From: Thinopyrum elongatum
Lineage: Eukaryota > Streptophyta > Magnoliopsida > Poales > Poaceae
Assembly: GCA_011799875.1 (NCBI GenBank)
Contig: CM022299.1
Location: 33,748,755-33,812,754 of the forward strand
DNA: 64,000 bases
Direction of reading: 5' to 3'
Shown: positions 9,338 to 22,211 of the stretch, in pieces
Layout: each line of letters starts with the position of its first letter
How positions within the stretch are numbered: position 1 is the stretch's first letter
Notes under the pieces: generated by a model
What the model was told of the DNA's origin: nothing
The model's input: the letters and a program-made list of their open reading frames with translations, nothing else
Database searches by the model: none
Made by a program: the position numbers and the translations under genes

Positions 9338-12277
9338 AGCCAAGCTGACTATAGGTTACCCTAGCCATACTTCATTATCTTGTGCTCAGTAGAAAGCCCA
9401 GATGGATTTCAGCCATCTTTGCCAAGCAGGCATGGCTACTATTGATCATAAGGCAACCCCATAGGTTTTTGGCTCCATCAGACCCCAACTCTCGTGGCGT
9501 TTGCCTCCGGTGTGAAATATCCGCACCCGGCAACGACCCGTGAGCCCTGAACCCCTAGGTAAACCAGATATCCTTACTCTGCTTCCTAGCCATGGCATTT
9601 CTCTTCGTAACTCTAGTTTCCTTTGGGAAACGCTTATAAATTCTATCTTTTCCCCGATAACTTTAGGGTCGTTTATTAAGCCACTTTGGCTATGGTCATG
9701 CGTCGAGTTTGATGTTCCCTAAGGAAGTAGTAAAAGCTTGACACCAATTGCTACCAAGAGCATTGTGTGGCTTCGCTTCTAAATCCTTAGAGGTACATCG
9801 AGTGCGCTATATTAGTTATACTAGTGGATCTTCGGCCACGTGTGTAAGGTCCGCAACATTTGAGCTTTATTTGCTTTTGGTTTTTTCGCGGTTCTTGTTT
9901 CTTTTGTCGGTTCCGTTTCTCCACTCCGACTGGATCCATCTGCAAGTGCCGTCAAGAAGACAAGCATACAGCTGGGATAATACTCAATAATCCCACTTCA
10001 GCAAGAGTCAAGCCAAGCCAACTGCCTGGTATTCAGAATAGCAGCACCGAATCTGTCCATAATGAAGAATGGGTCAGAAGCAGAATCTGTGTGCGACAGA
10101 CAAGGCCAGAATATACCTGAGAGAGTTTGCCTCAGAACAGATCACACCTAAGGAGCAGTCAGATGAGCTATCAGGAATGAATATCAATAAGGACAAATTA
10201 TTCCGTCCGCGACACAAGGACTATTTCAGTCAGTGGGGTGAACCTTGAGTCTTTTCTCAGTGGACTCAAGAATCATTTATTACCCACCGAAGACATATTT
10301 CAAGAATGTGAATGTGCCAAGAGCAGCAACAAAACTCCGATATGTTGATACAAATTGCAAAGCATATCTTGGAGCTCACTGATGCAAATACAAAAAAATT
10401 CGGGAACTGTGAACAAGGTTCGCGAGGAATATGGATAAGTTCGCGGTTGCCCAGGATCGATGAGAACTTCACATGCTTGGAAGCTTAGCTGAAGGAATTA
10501 TCCGTCAACTGCTTATCACCGGCGACAAAGGGGATTTCGAATCAATTAACAACATGAGGTCTGCATCAGGTGTGCAACCTTTACAGCAACAATGATCATA
10601 CCAGCAGAAGGACAAGCAATGTGCATGACCAATGGAACATCTTCAGTCAAGGTATGGCCTATACCAAGATTGGCTCCGCTATGGGTGAAATTCCGGATAC
10701 TTTAGAAGGAAGCCAGAATCGGCCATAGATCCGATTACGTACACAATGAAAGGTTTTGGTATAAGGAACCTAGCCTTCCTTCGCAAGCTACCAGACTGCC
10801 AATCTTCCTTGGTACGCCACTTGGTGGAAAAAAATCTTCTAGGGTACGGCACTCTCATCTCCTACAGCGTGCTACCACGGAGAACTTCCGGCATAAGGCA
10901 CTTAACCTTCCTCAGCAAAACACATGAGGGAAAAACTTCTGGGATACAATACCCAGCCTTCTTCAGTACGCTAGCCTGGCAGAAGCTTCGAGCATAAGGA
11001 ATTCAGCCTTCTTCAACACGCCATCGTGCCCACAACAATCTTGTCAGAAGCAAGAACTAGTCCAGACACACATCCGCCTCAGAACTCAGTGGTTATAAAG
11101 GAGTTATCCTATACCTGCATATGTTGTGAGCATGCAGTCCAATGGATCAGTTCATGCGAGCCACTCGTACACGGGAATGATTGTGTTCAGAGAAACATTG
11201 GCCCCATGTTGAAAAGAAGGATATGAACACAGTAACCTCTACAAGGTATGCAAGAGTAAGTTGTGAGAACAAGCCCGATAAGCCGGGAAAACCATCAAGG
11301 AGCCGTGTTGGCAGGTCATTACAGGTCCGTCAAGGGAATTCTCAAGAACAAAGAAGTTGAGGATAAACAACCTCCATGACGGTCAACAAGATACAGCTTC
11401 ACGGCAGAGTGGTATTACCAATCCTAGTCAGACTCTTGCATATGTGGCCACAACAATGCACTACTAGCGGTTACAAGAGGGATTGCCGCACTCATCAAAT
11501 GGGCCATCAACCAAGATAAGAGGCTATACTCCGAAGGGTACACCGGATGATAGCCATACTACGTTTAGTTCAGTGGTCATAGCAAGGACTACAGAAGCTA
11601 TATATGACAGAACCATTTCCACGAGCAATAGAGTTTGAAACCAGACATTCAGAGAGAATGGCTCAAAGTACATCAGCATCAACAACTCGTAGACATTATG
11701 ACATCATTAGAATAAGAGATTAATGTCTATGATTACTTTGTAATCATGCCTGACATTTCAATTGGGGATATAGCAGCAATAACTCGGTCATGTTGTTCCT
11801 TGAATTATGGATCACCTAAGGACAAAGTCAGAATGCCGAAGACAAAAGGAAATGTCAGTACAGAACCCACAGCCAGACTAAGCATTCTGACACGGAAAAA
11901 AGAAAGTCATCGCACTCACTCGAGGCCATACGAGCACGTAAGCCTTGTACCAGGAAAGGATGTCTTGCCATAACAGTCAGGGTATGAAGTATCACAATAA
12001 AACCCGAAGTAGTCACATCCAGGCCAGGGAAACCAAACTGTTTGTTGGTATAACCCGCTACCCCACCCAGCAACACCACTGCCAGGACAAAGGTACACCT
12101 GACAGGAAAGAGAAGGATTCAAGGAAGCTGTGTAAAGAGACAACACAAGGTCCATCAGAAGAGGTAGTTAAAAGGTCAGTGAACCAACGAAGACAAGACC
12201 GCTGATGGATCCAAGTCGCACACAGGTAAGTCCCCCTTCACCGGGAGGTAAGCCCGGAAATCTCGAGGACGAGATTT
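9338..12277 (+). other. Non-coding interior of the LARD
   Basis: No open frame longer than about 90 codons, and none with retroelement motifs. 10745-11020 has several imperfect repeats of a ~60-100 base unit around a ...ggcataaggcacttaaccttc... core, which creates short frames by chance. The rest looks unique. LARD interiors are thought to serve as structured RNA for packaging; nothing here proves that. Confidence 0.75.
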
Positions 12278-12295
12278 TCTTAAGGGGGGTAGGTT
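12264..12295 (+). other. Polypurine tract region of the LARD
   Basis: gaggacgagattttcttaag at 12264-12283 leads into aaggggggtaggtt (12282-12295) directly before the 3' LTR. The purine run primes plus-strand synthesis. The gacgaga.ttcttaa part also occurs at the same place in the chromovirus at 58 kb. Confidence 0.8.
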
Positions 12296-15200
12296 TGTAA
12301 CACCCTGGTTTTCGCTCCTGTTTTTTTCCTTCGCCGGATTTGACTCCTGTCTTTTTTCTCGATGTTATTGGATTTTCTCGAGCTCTTGGGTATACGAAGA
12401 TGGTCATCTAGCCTACCTTTCCTATCCAACCAGAGATTTACTCCAGTCCAACCTTGCCACCCAAGATCCATTCTCAGGGGTTTGCCACCGAAAACCTACC
12501 TTCCGAGTTGCCGGAAGGGAAACCCTAACCTCTTCTGTTGCAAAGGAACCCCAATTTCCTTTGATCTATTGCCTTCCAAACTTCTTCCAGTGATCATCCT
12601 CCATCTATAAACCCTGGATAAGCAAAAATATTGCCAAATCATTTGCAATATTTTTCATTTATAATTAATTCCTTTTTCTGCCAGTTAAAAGAATTAAATC
12701 CAGGAAAATATCTATCCATCTCCAAATTTCATGAAAACTTGTGGAGATATTCTTTGTGATCATATTGAGCTCCCATAAAAATATTGGCCATAATTAAATA
12801 GGGGAAATTGTCTTTTCCTATTTAAAGCCAATATTGCATTTTGGCCCTTTCTAAAGGAACTACCATTTTGGTAGCCAGGAAAAATCCCAAATAAATTGTG
12901 GAGCTTCTCCTATCCATATCTTCACCATTTCCATCAAGAACCCAAGTTCCATAGTTCAAAGTTTGAGCACAGCATCCATTTGCAAATTCTGTCCGGATCT
13001 TCAGTTTGCAAAGGAAGTGCTTGAACCCATGATCCATTTGAGCTGAAATTTTTCATCGTGATTAACATTGACAAATCACTCATGGAAACCAAAAACCAGC
13101 TCAATCCATCTATCCATTAATCCACAGCATTTTTCCTAAGTTTCTGTCCATTTGGAACCTATGTGAAGCAAGTACCATTTTGGTGTACCCAAATGGTACG
13201 AAACTTTTACAGTGGCTTCATGTATCCAAATAACTCCCCTCCACCAAATTTCATCCCATTTCATTCAGCCATTTGAGCACAGCATCAACATCTTCATTTT
13301 TGACCAGTGGGGTCCATTCTACAGCAAGTGTCCTCAATTCTTATCCAAATGGCCCCAAAATTTACCAGGGTAGTCACCTTGGTAGATCATTGCTCCATGC
13401 CAAATTCCAGCTCATTGCACTTAGGGATCCATCCAGAATCAACTACAAGCACCTTCTATTCAGAAGTTGTTCTGGATCCCCTCGATCACCCTAGATCTAT
13501 CCTAGTCCATCTAGTGCTCCTTCTTATCCCTTTGAGCAGTGAGAAGCTTGTTGGACAAGGTCTCAGGGCCATTAATGCCCTGGACACGCGGTGCGCGTGG
13601 TGACCACACAGCTGTCATGCAGAAACGGTGCTCTGCGGCACTGTCCTCGTCGGCCAGCTAGCTCCGACCGGCCACCGCTAGTCCGATTGTGTCTAGCGGC
13701 TCCCCTGCGTCCACGCTGACCCCCTCCAGCAGCTTCCCCCTCCTATCTCCTTCTCCTCGCGCCACGGCGAGCGCCGCCGCGGCACTGTACCTCCCGTGAA
13801 CCCCTTTGTCGCCTCCCCTCCGCTGTCCTCTTCCTCCCCAAAGCCTCTCGAGCTCCCCGAGCCGCTCCCTCCCTCTGGTCTTCGTCAGGTCGGCACCTCT
13901 CCTCGCTTGCCATGTCGCCTGGGAGCACCAGTGTAGCGATGAGGACGCCACTGCGGCCGAGCCTATCTCTTCTCTCCGCCGGCTATAAATAGCCTTCCCC
14001 CAATCCCTCCCGAGCACCACAACCACCTCCTCTCCCTCCCTGGAACTCCCAAGCCCGAGCCCCGAGCTCCTCTGGCCGGATTGCACTTCACGGCCGCCAT
14101 AGCCGCCGCACTCCTCTGCTCGAATTGGAGCCGTCTGAGCCCTCTCCCTTCCGCCCAACCCCACTGCAGCTCCTCCCTAACCACGATGAGGCCCTCCCAA
14201 ACCTCGCCCCTCCCTCCCTGCCACCATAGCGCCAAACCCATCGCCGCCCGAATCGCCGTCCGCCACGAACAGCGTAGCCACTGTTCCGGCGATCCCCGGC
14301 ATCCGTGCCATCCACCGCTGGATGCGCCTCTTCATTCTGAGTCCATTCATGGGCGGAGCGCCGCCGGAGACGGCCTGTAGCTCCGGCAATCACCGTCGGG
14401 GGCCACCTCCCTCTTCTGTCAGGTGAGCGCGGGAGGAGGACGAAGGCTCTGCGGGCGGGCCCGGCCTGGCAGTGACTCGGTGCTCTCCCTCCGGTCCTGT
14501 TAAGTGGTGGGGGTGCGGGTGGGCTGGCCCAGCAGTGGCAGCGGCTGCGTGGCCCAGCTGGCGCTCTGGCTGCGGCCACTTTCGGCCCAGTACGGCGCAG
14601 GGCAACAGTGCTTCTTATTCTTTTCCGCAGAAAAAATTGTTAAGGACCTTTGTGTAATTTCTATAAATGCAGATAGGTCCCTGACAGAAGAACCTTCATA
14701 ACTTCTTGCTCACAACTCCGATCGAGGTGAGTCCAACGCCCACGTCTTCAGTTCGTCGAGCCCGTTTTGATAGTATCATTTTCATAATGTTTCCACACTA
14801 TGAAAATGACCATTGTGCCCTTGCCTTCTATTAGCCCCCTCCGAGAAGGTACAGTTTCCGGTGATCCTTTCCGCGGACTCTTCACACTTCTTCCCAGAAT
14901 ATTTTTCGACCCCAGGTAAGCCGACCATCTGATATATGACCTAAAGCATTGCTCTGTGTTATTCCTGCATGTTTAAATTAATATGCTTATGCTTGTATGC
15001 GTCGTAGTGAGCTATATGGGACGCTGATGAACCCTTGCCTGCCTTTCTTTGGTGACGGCACCACGCCTGTGTTCTGAGCTATTTCCGGCCGTCCGGGGTG
15101 GATGCCGACCTTATATTTCTCTTGTCAGCAACTGGCCCTTGTTCTGAGCTGCTTTTCGGCCGTCATGGGCAGTTGTTGAATTTCTTTTCGTAGCAGTGAC

Positions 15201-16709
15201 CCTATGCTCTGAGCTGTTTCTCGGTCGTCTTAGGGAATTGCTACTTTCTTCTTATCGACACTATCTCATGCTCTGAGCTGCTTTTCAGCCGTCTTCAGTC
15301 GGGGTTGAGTTATTCCAGTAATGTCCCAGATCTGAGTTGTAAAGACCGTTCTGGTGGCTACTGTTTATTTGCCGGTTTCATACAAGGGTTCAGACGGTCG
15401 TTACCGTACAGCTACAACTTGCGAAGTAATAACCATGCCATTTAAATATTGATTCACTAATGACTTGGCGTGATATTATATGAAGATAGGTTGTTATGTT
15501 TTTATCATGCATAGCTACTGCCATCTCAAGTTATTATGATAAACAACCATGCTTGCTAAATACTGGCTAATGCTAAACCTAGTCGGTTGATCCAGAGTCA
15601 CCTATCCGGACTTATCCGTGCAACCACATTTGCCGGTATGGGACGGCCTTGACTTGGTCTGATCGCGTGCTCTTTTATCGGTATCGCCAACTAGGGAAGG
15701 TTATGCGTGCGCGCTACCCTGGCACGGTAGGCGGCGATAACCTTGTGAGCCCAATTGATTGTTTAACCCGGGAGTCCCCGTTTGGGACAGTTTAGTTTGG
15801 CCACGACGGTGGCAGGTGTCACGAGCTGACACAAGGGCCACCCAGGGCAGGACTCTGGGGGAGGATGATTACCGATGGTACGGTGGAGGAGTCGCGGGTT
15901 AGGCAGGTTTCGTTGGAGCAACCCTGGTCCACCCGAATGGGATCACGAGGTCAGGTGCTCCATCGTGTGGGTAAAGTGCGCAACATCTGCAGAGTGTAAA
16001 ATCTATTCGAATCGCCACGTCCACGGTATTGGACAGTCCGTCCAGACCTCTCTAGGTGGTCAACCGTAATAGTGATAATAATGATGGAAGAACTCATCTT
16101 ATGCCCTGAGGTACTCAGTGGATTGTGAATATTTTTAGGATTGTAAGGCAACCCGGAAGAGAGTAAGTTGGATCTAGCTAAGAGTTGGATTGGATCCTGA
16201 AATTATTCGGAGTATGGATCACTTACATGATATGCTTTACCTAGTGTATTTTACTTTAGTAGTTATATTGCTAGATAGGTAAGCCATGCCATGATAATTA
16301 ATATTGCTCTAATAACAAATGCATGCTTGAATGCCATGGATTGCATTGCTTGGTGTATATGTTAGTTTGGTTTGCTTGCGAGTACATTCAAAAGTACTCA
16401 GCGGCCTTTAACATGGCCAGGTTCACATAAGGATCCGTCGTCCGTCGACGAGGAGCCAGAGCGTTCGCAGGCTAGGAGAGTAACCCAGTCAGATCCCTAT
16501 GGATTGGAGCCGCACCAGGACCCTACTGCCTTAGATAGAGCTTTTCCACTGCCATCACCCCTGTAATATATCATGTAAGACTTATATATCCATTAATAGA
16601 AATGCATGTGTTCATGATACTTGTTGTAACCGCGCATGCCAGAGTGATTTCCTGGGCTGGCATGCGTGGCGATCGTCTGGCTATAGTGGTAATCAGGCGG
16701 GGCGCCACA
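12296..16709 (+). repeat. 3' LTR of the LARD
   Basis: 4414 bases, collinear with the 5' LTR throughout, same TATA box (13983-13992), same candidate intron and same 65-71 bp repeats. Only scattered substitutions and small indels are seen. It ends ggcgccaca at 16709. Confidence 0.9.
13983..13992 (+). promoter_or_regulatory. TATA box in the 3' LTR
   Basis: ctataaatag, the counterpart of 6594-6603. It could drive readout transcription into the 503 bp array. Confidence 0.6.
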
Positions 16710-16714
16710 GATTC
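16710..16714. repeat. Target-site duplication of the LARD (GATTC), right copy
   Basis: Directly follows the LTR end and matches 4900-4904. Confidence 0.9.
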
Positions 16715-19220
16715 TCAATGTTTCAGGATGACGAGAAGTTTGTAATTCATTCCCATTGCTTAAATGAGACCTAAACATGCACCCAATGACACATGTACGA
16801 TTTCCCACCCATTTTGCTTCACTGGAGCATGTGCTTGTAGTTCAAATTTGAATTATGGACTACATTAAATGCCTAGAAAACTTAATTAATATATACAATG
16901 GCCAAACGAACCCTGAAGAGTTTCAAATTTCAGCACGACACTCCTGTTATTCTATGTTGCCTGTAGAAAACAAAGTTCAAGGCGAGAAAAGGCAGCGATT
17001 ATCGTTTCGCCCGCAAGAGGGGCATGTTTCCCTACCGAAAGCACGAGGGTTGCGAGAAGCTTCGGTTTGTAAGAGGCTTGTAATATAGCTTGGCCCAAAT
17101 TGGACAATTATTTTACCATGACATATATGTGCCATGTAGTGACACCATGCCAAGTTTCATGATTCCCTGGTGAGTTTTGCATTTACAGAGATTTAAAAAC
17201 TGAGATTTGCAATGTTTGTGGCCAAGCCAGGACGCCGAGGCTGTTGAATTCATTCCCATTCGTTCCATGGGACCTAAACATGAACCCCAAGGACACATGT
17301 ACATTTTTTCTAGACATTTTGGTGCACTGGAGCATGTATTTGTAGTTCGGATTTGAATTATGGACATTAAATGCCTAGAAAACTCAATTAATGAATAAAA
17401 AAGGTCAAACGAACCCTGAATAATTTCAAAGTTCGGCGTGAATCTCCCGTTGTTCCGTGTTGTGTGTAGAAGAAAATACAAGGCTAGAAGAGGGAGCGAT
17501 TATCGTTTCGCCCAAAAGGGGACACGTTTCCCTATCGAAACCACGAGGGTTCTTGCGACAGGCTCCGGTTTCTAAGAGGTTTGTAATAAAGCTTGGCCCA
17601 AATTGGACAATGTTATTACCACGACATATATGTGCCATGACATGACACCATGCCACCTTTGATGACTTTCTGGTGAGTTTTGGATTTATGGGGATTTAAA
17701 AATCGAGATTCCAAATGTTTGAGGACGAGCCAGGACGCCGCTATGGTTGTACTTCATTCCCATTCCTGGCATGGGACCTAAACATGCACCCAAGGACACA
17801 TGTATAATTTTTCTAGCCATTTTGGTGAACTAGAGCATGTATTTGTAGTTCAGATTTGAATTATGGACATTAAATGCCTAGGAAACTCAATTAGTGTATA
17901 AAAAGGCCAACCGAACCCTTAATAAGTTTAAATTTTAGCACGGATATCTTGTCGTTCCATGTTTCCCGTAGAAGAAAATACAAGGTGAAAAGAGGTAGTG
18001 ATTATGTTTTGCCCACAAGGGGAACACGTTTCCCTATCGGAACCACGAGGCTTCTTTGAGAGAAGCTCCGGTTTGTAAGAGGTTTGTAATAAAGCTTGGC
18101 CCAAATTGGACAATGTTTTTACCATGACATATATGTGCCATGACGTGACACCATGCCAACTTTCATTACTTTCTGGTGAGTTTTGGATTTATGGGGATTT
18201 AAAAACCGACATTCCAAATATTTGAGGACGAGCCAGGCCGCCGGTACGGTTGTAATTCGTTCCCATTCCTGGCATGGGACCTAAACATGCACTCAAGGAC
18301 ACATGTATAATTTTTCTAGCCATTTTGGTGAACTGGAGCATGTATTTGTAGTTCAGATTTGAATTATGGACATTAAATGCCTAGGAAACTCAATTAGTGT
18401 ATAAAAAGGCCAAACGAACCCTTAATAAGTTTAAATTTCAGCACGGATATCTTGTCGTTCCATGTTTCCCGTAGAAGAAAATACAAGGTGAAAAGAGGCA
18501 GTGATTACGTTTTGCCCACAAGGGGAACACGTTTCCCTATCGGAACCACGAGGCTTCTTTGAGAGAAGCTCCGGTTTGTAAGAGGTTTGTAATAAAGCTT
18601 GGCCCAAATTGGACAATGTTTTTACCACGACATATATGTGCCATGACGTGACACCATGCCAACTTTCATTACTTTCTGGTGAGTTTTGGATTTATGGGGA
18701 TTTAAAAACCGACATTCCAAATGTTTGAGGACGAGCCAGGATGCCGGTACGTTTGTAATTCGTTCCCATTCCTAGCATGGGACCTAAACATGCACCCAAG
18801 GACACATGTATAATTTGTCTAGCCATTTTGGTGAACTGGAGCATGTATTTGTAGTTCAGATTTGAATTATGGACATTAAATGCCTAGGAAACTCAATTAG
18901 TGTATAAAAAGGCCAAACGAACCCTGAATAAGTTTAAATTTCAGCACGGATATCCTGTCGTTCCATGTTGCCCTTAGAAGAAAATACAAGGCGAAAAGAG
19001 GCAGTGATTATCGTTTCGCCCACAAGGGGGACACGTTTCCCTATCGGAACCACGAGGCTTCTTTGAGAGAAGCTCCGGTTTGTAAGAGGCTTGTCATAAA
19101 ACTTGCGCCAAAATGGACAAAAAACATTTCTCGACATATATGTGCCATGTCGTGACACCATTCCAAGTTTCACGATTTTCGGGTGAGTTTTGGATTTACA
19201 GGGATTTAAAAACCGAGATT
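16715..19220 (+). repeat. Tandem array of ~503 bp units
   Basis: gacatatatgtgcc recurs at 17120, 17623, 18126, 18629 and 19133, spacings 503, 503, 503 and 504. Each unit also carries ccatgccaa.tttcat, gtgagttttggattta.gggatttaaaaa, a ggacctaaacatgca block and a taga.gaaaatacaaggcgaaa block. The third to fifth units are most alike. With the piece at 4775-4904 there are about six units. Short reading frames recur once per unit on both strands and are by-products. Long internal tandem repeats are common in Triticeae CACTA elements. Confidence 0.9.
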
Positions 19221-19668
19221 CTTCTCACGAAATGTTTTCAAATAGCACACGGTTCACTCACGAAAGCCGTGTGCCTACCAAACCGTGGCCGATGCCCCCC
19301 CTGCTGCGCGCGTGATCTGACTCGTGCGTTCTGATTGGCCAGAACCCAAACCCCATGGATCGTACGTCTGCACCGTTGGATGCTCCTAGATCGAACGACA
19401 ATCCTCAGCCCTTTCGACAACACATGCAGTATATGGGTAAGCACTGTGCGCATGCATCGTGCTAGCTCACGCTTCCTTCTCTACTAAGTTTTCTATATTA
19501 ATGTTGTTATATATCCAAACAGGCTACCGTTTCCCGCCACTCCTCTCATAGGTTTCCGGCCTCTTCTCCCATCGTTTTCTCGCTACCAGTGTCAGTGCTC
19601 ATTGAAGGCTAGGCGGCGACACACTAGCCATGTAAATATCGCACATAGTTTCTAAAAGCACAAATGTG
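19221..19668. other. Spacer after the tandem array
   Basis: Contains a short inverted pair around gcacacggttcactcacgaaagccgtgtgc (19247-19275), possibly an internal copy of the subterminal motif. No gene is seen. Confidence 0.4.
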
Positions 19669-20023
19669 TGTGATAGGAGGGAGTAGGTCCCATAGGGTGA
19701 CCAACATGAAACACCTTAAAGGCAAGGAGGCAATTCCTATCAGCAAGGTGCAGCTTCCCATCCGCTAGCCTAGTTGAATAGAACGCAGAAGTTAAGCTTG
19801 CTCGGGCTGGAGTAGTCCAAGGATGGGTGACCTGGTGGGAAGTTGCATATCTCAAGCTTCATTTAAATGCTATGACACGATCATTATAGAGATAAAGAGA
19901 TAAATATATCTATAGTGACCTGTCATGGCGATTATATAAACCTTGGGATCCTTGTTTTGCTAATTTGTAGACTATGTTTTTATTGGTTATTTTTTTCTCT
20001 AAAAAATTAAAGAATGATTGACT
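19669..20023 (+). mobile_element. Cassandra-like LTR with 5S rRNA-derived promoter
   Basis: Starts tgtgataggaggg and includes a 5S-rRNA-like stretch at about 19755-19850. In it gaacgcagaagttaagc matches the 5S box A region, gggctggagtag matches the intermediate element and aggatgggtgacct matches box C, in the right order and spacing. Cassandra elements are short non-autonomous LTR elements (TRIMs) that carry 5S sequences in their LTRs. Only one LTR-like unit is seen, followed by a 34 bp repeat of its own interior (19910-19943 and 20024-20057), so it is a solo or rearranged copy. It is not a functional 5S gene: the 5' third does not match 5S RNA. Confidence 0.65.
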
Positions 20024-21420
20024 CTATAGTGACCTGTCATGGCGATTATATAAACCTTTTTCAGGTCGCATGCAGGGTATAGTGGGCAAGGTGTTCCGAT
20101 CGAGCATGTCTCCCTTGTGCGGTTTATAGACGCTGCACATATCTGTGGGCTCCCCGAGGTATATATATTATCCTTTACCGATAATGAGGGGGGCCCACAC
20201 AATCTATCCCTTTGACCCAACAACGAGAAGGGTTTGACCATGATGGTTTCCTATTGCTATGTGTGCCATGTTAGACCAAATAAAGTTTGAGCGCATGCAT
20301 TGGACGACCCCCCCTCCCCGGTCGCCTCAAAGTTGGGAAACCGACATCGTACGTATTGAACCAGGCTTGGGGTCAGGTACGGTGTTCGGTTTGTAATGTA
20401 GTTGGTGGCCCATCGAAGTTGTGCATTCGGGATTTAAACACATCACACACCACCGTACCCATACATATTTTCGGGCCGCATGAAGTGTATACGGGGTCTT
20501 CTGATCGACCACGTCTCCCTTGTGCGGTTTTTTGTGATGACACGCATATCTGTGGGCTCCCCGAGTGTATATATATCATCCCTTTGACCGATAACGAGCG
20601 GTATGTGTTGTCCATGAATGGATTCCTCCTAGTTCTTCGTGTTAGGGCCGGTCACCGTCACATGTCGTTCAACCAAAGCTCGAGCTCATGCGTTGTCAGG
20701 ATTCCCTCCCACATGCTCGGATTGCTGGGTTCGACTTACACCGTACTATGCGTATCTCGTCCTTAACTACCTGGCCTTCATGGTTGTTGTCTGTATCAAG
20801 AGGTAGGCACCACATCTAAATTGTACATTATTCTATATTGAAAACACACATCACCCCTTCCAACGTACATCATTTTGGGCCGCATGCAAGAGGTGCTGGT
20901 TTTGTGGTCCCTCTCGTGCGATTTTTATCATGGTTCAATCTATTGGCCCAAGCGGTTTATCGACAACAACATTTGTCGTTTGACCAAACGATAGATTCAC
21001 TGGTCCGTATTAGGGTAGGTCATGGCGACATGCATGTATGACCAAAGTATCATTATGTGCATCCGCCCCGCTAACACGAAGTGGGAGGTGGTGGGTCAAG
21101 CACCCTAGCTAGCTACAACATTATGTCATTATAGATATATCCAAGGGTGCTTTCGGGTTTGCGAGGAAGGTGCCACCAAAGTTGTGCATTGTGTATTTAA
21201 AGTTTTAAACATCACACCCAATATTCCTACATATATTTGGCCACTTCCAGGTGGTTCTTGACTTTTGGCCCCTCTCATCGATCTTCGACGACGCGCCCAA
21301 CTGTGGGCCCGCACGGTCAAAGTTGTGCATTGGAATTTTGAACATCACAGACCACCCTTTTCACTCATATATATTTGGGCCACATGCTGGTGTGGCTGTC
21401 TTCTGACCCTCTCTAACATT
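20024..21420 (+). repeat. Diverged long repeats within CACTA-A
   Basis: Starts with the second copy of the 34 bp ctatagtgacctgtcatggc... segment. A module of catcacac.acc, catatatt(t)tgggcc(g/a)catgc and a gtgcg(g/a)ttt segment then recurs near 20060, 20440, 20845, 21208 and 21342. The segment ctcccttgtgcggttt...catatctgtgggctccccgag occurs twice (about 20110-20160 and 20515-20565). No convincing coding frame is seen; the 159-codon frame at 20287-20766 lies wholly inside the repeats. Confidence 0.6.
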
Positions 21421-21473
21421 TTTTTTGCTGCAAAGACTCTGATGACGCTCAACGGACACGGGTATAATGTCTT

Positions 21474-21690
21474 AACCGTGTGTGATGCAAGTGCACTGTG
21501 AATCACCACGACTGCGCAAGCGCGAGCAAAGGTGGAGGTACTGGCTCAACCGTGTGTGATGCAAGTGCACTGTAAAATCACCACGACTGCGCAAGCGTGA
21601 GCAAAGGGTGGAGGTACTGGCTTAACCGTGTGCGATGCAAGTGCGCTGTAATTAAAATCACCACCTGCGCAAGCTAAAGGCAGGTAGTTT
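21474..21690 (+). repeat. Three tandem ~74 bp repeats
   Basis: aaccgtgtg(t/c)gatgcaagtgc begins at 21474, 21548 and 21624, each followed by aaatcaccac.actgcgcaagcg.gagcaaagg. The core tgtgcgatg matches the subterminal motif of CACTA-A, so these may be internal binding-site copies. Confidence 0.75.
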
Positions 21691-22211
21691 ATTTGGAAAT
21701 TAGTACGAACTGTGTGCGATAGACCAACTAGCTAGAAATGTAAAAAACAAACTACCCGCCTTAAGCGTTGCAAAACTCGGCGGTTCCACCACTTTTCCTT
21801 ATTATCATACATGCATATTCTTATTGGACCGTGCACGATCTTGGGTACTCCCGCCCCGCATCAATTCCTTTACCCAAATTTTAGTAGCCGCCTTACTTCA
21901 ATTGTCGCCCACACTCCTCCAGCACCGACCTTATAGTAAAATTGCAGTAGATGAGGCATTTGAACCATCGCCCTCCCTCGTCCACCACCATCTCCACCCA
22001 CCATTACTAAAATTTTCAGTAGCCGCGGCGTATCCTCAAACACCCCCCCCCCCCTCCACAGTCCCCCACTCGGCCCCCTCCCCCCCTCGAACCCTAGCTC
22101 ACCGCCGCCGCCGCCAACCCCTGCCGGTCTGCCCGTTCCTCCTAGCTTAGATAATAAAGTTCAGGTTACCCAGTAATCCCATACCATCGCCCCACTCCCT
22201 TGAGTTTTTAG

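Larger units (their letters stand above)
4905..16709 (+). mobile_element. Complete large retrotransposon derivative (LARD, Sukkula-like)
   Basis: Two long direct repeats (4905-9320 and 12296-16709, 4416 and 4414 bases) start TGTAACACCC and end CCACA. A primer-binding site follows the left one and a polypurine tract precedes the right one. GATTC duplications flank the whole. The 2975-base interior has no gag, protease, reverse transcriptase or integrase in any frame. Long non-coding interior plus 4-5 kb LTRs is the definition of a LARD; Sukkula of barley and wheat has this architecture, but the name is tentative. It must have used another element's proteins. The orientation follows from primer site left and polypurine tract right. 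Confidence 0.9.

Noticed and set aside
17113..19173. Recurring minus-strand frames of 65-122 codons
   Set aside because: One per 503 bp unit; produced by the tandem array, with no known motif.
19740..19850. A functional 5S rRNA gene
   Set aside because: The 5' third does not match 5S rRNA and no T-run terminator follows; the LTR-like flanks favour a Cassandra-type LTR.
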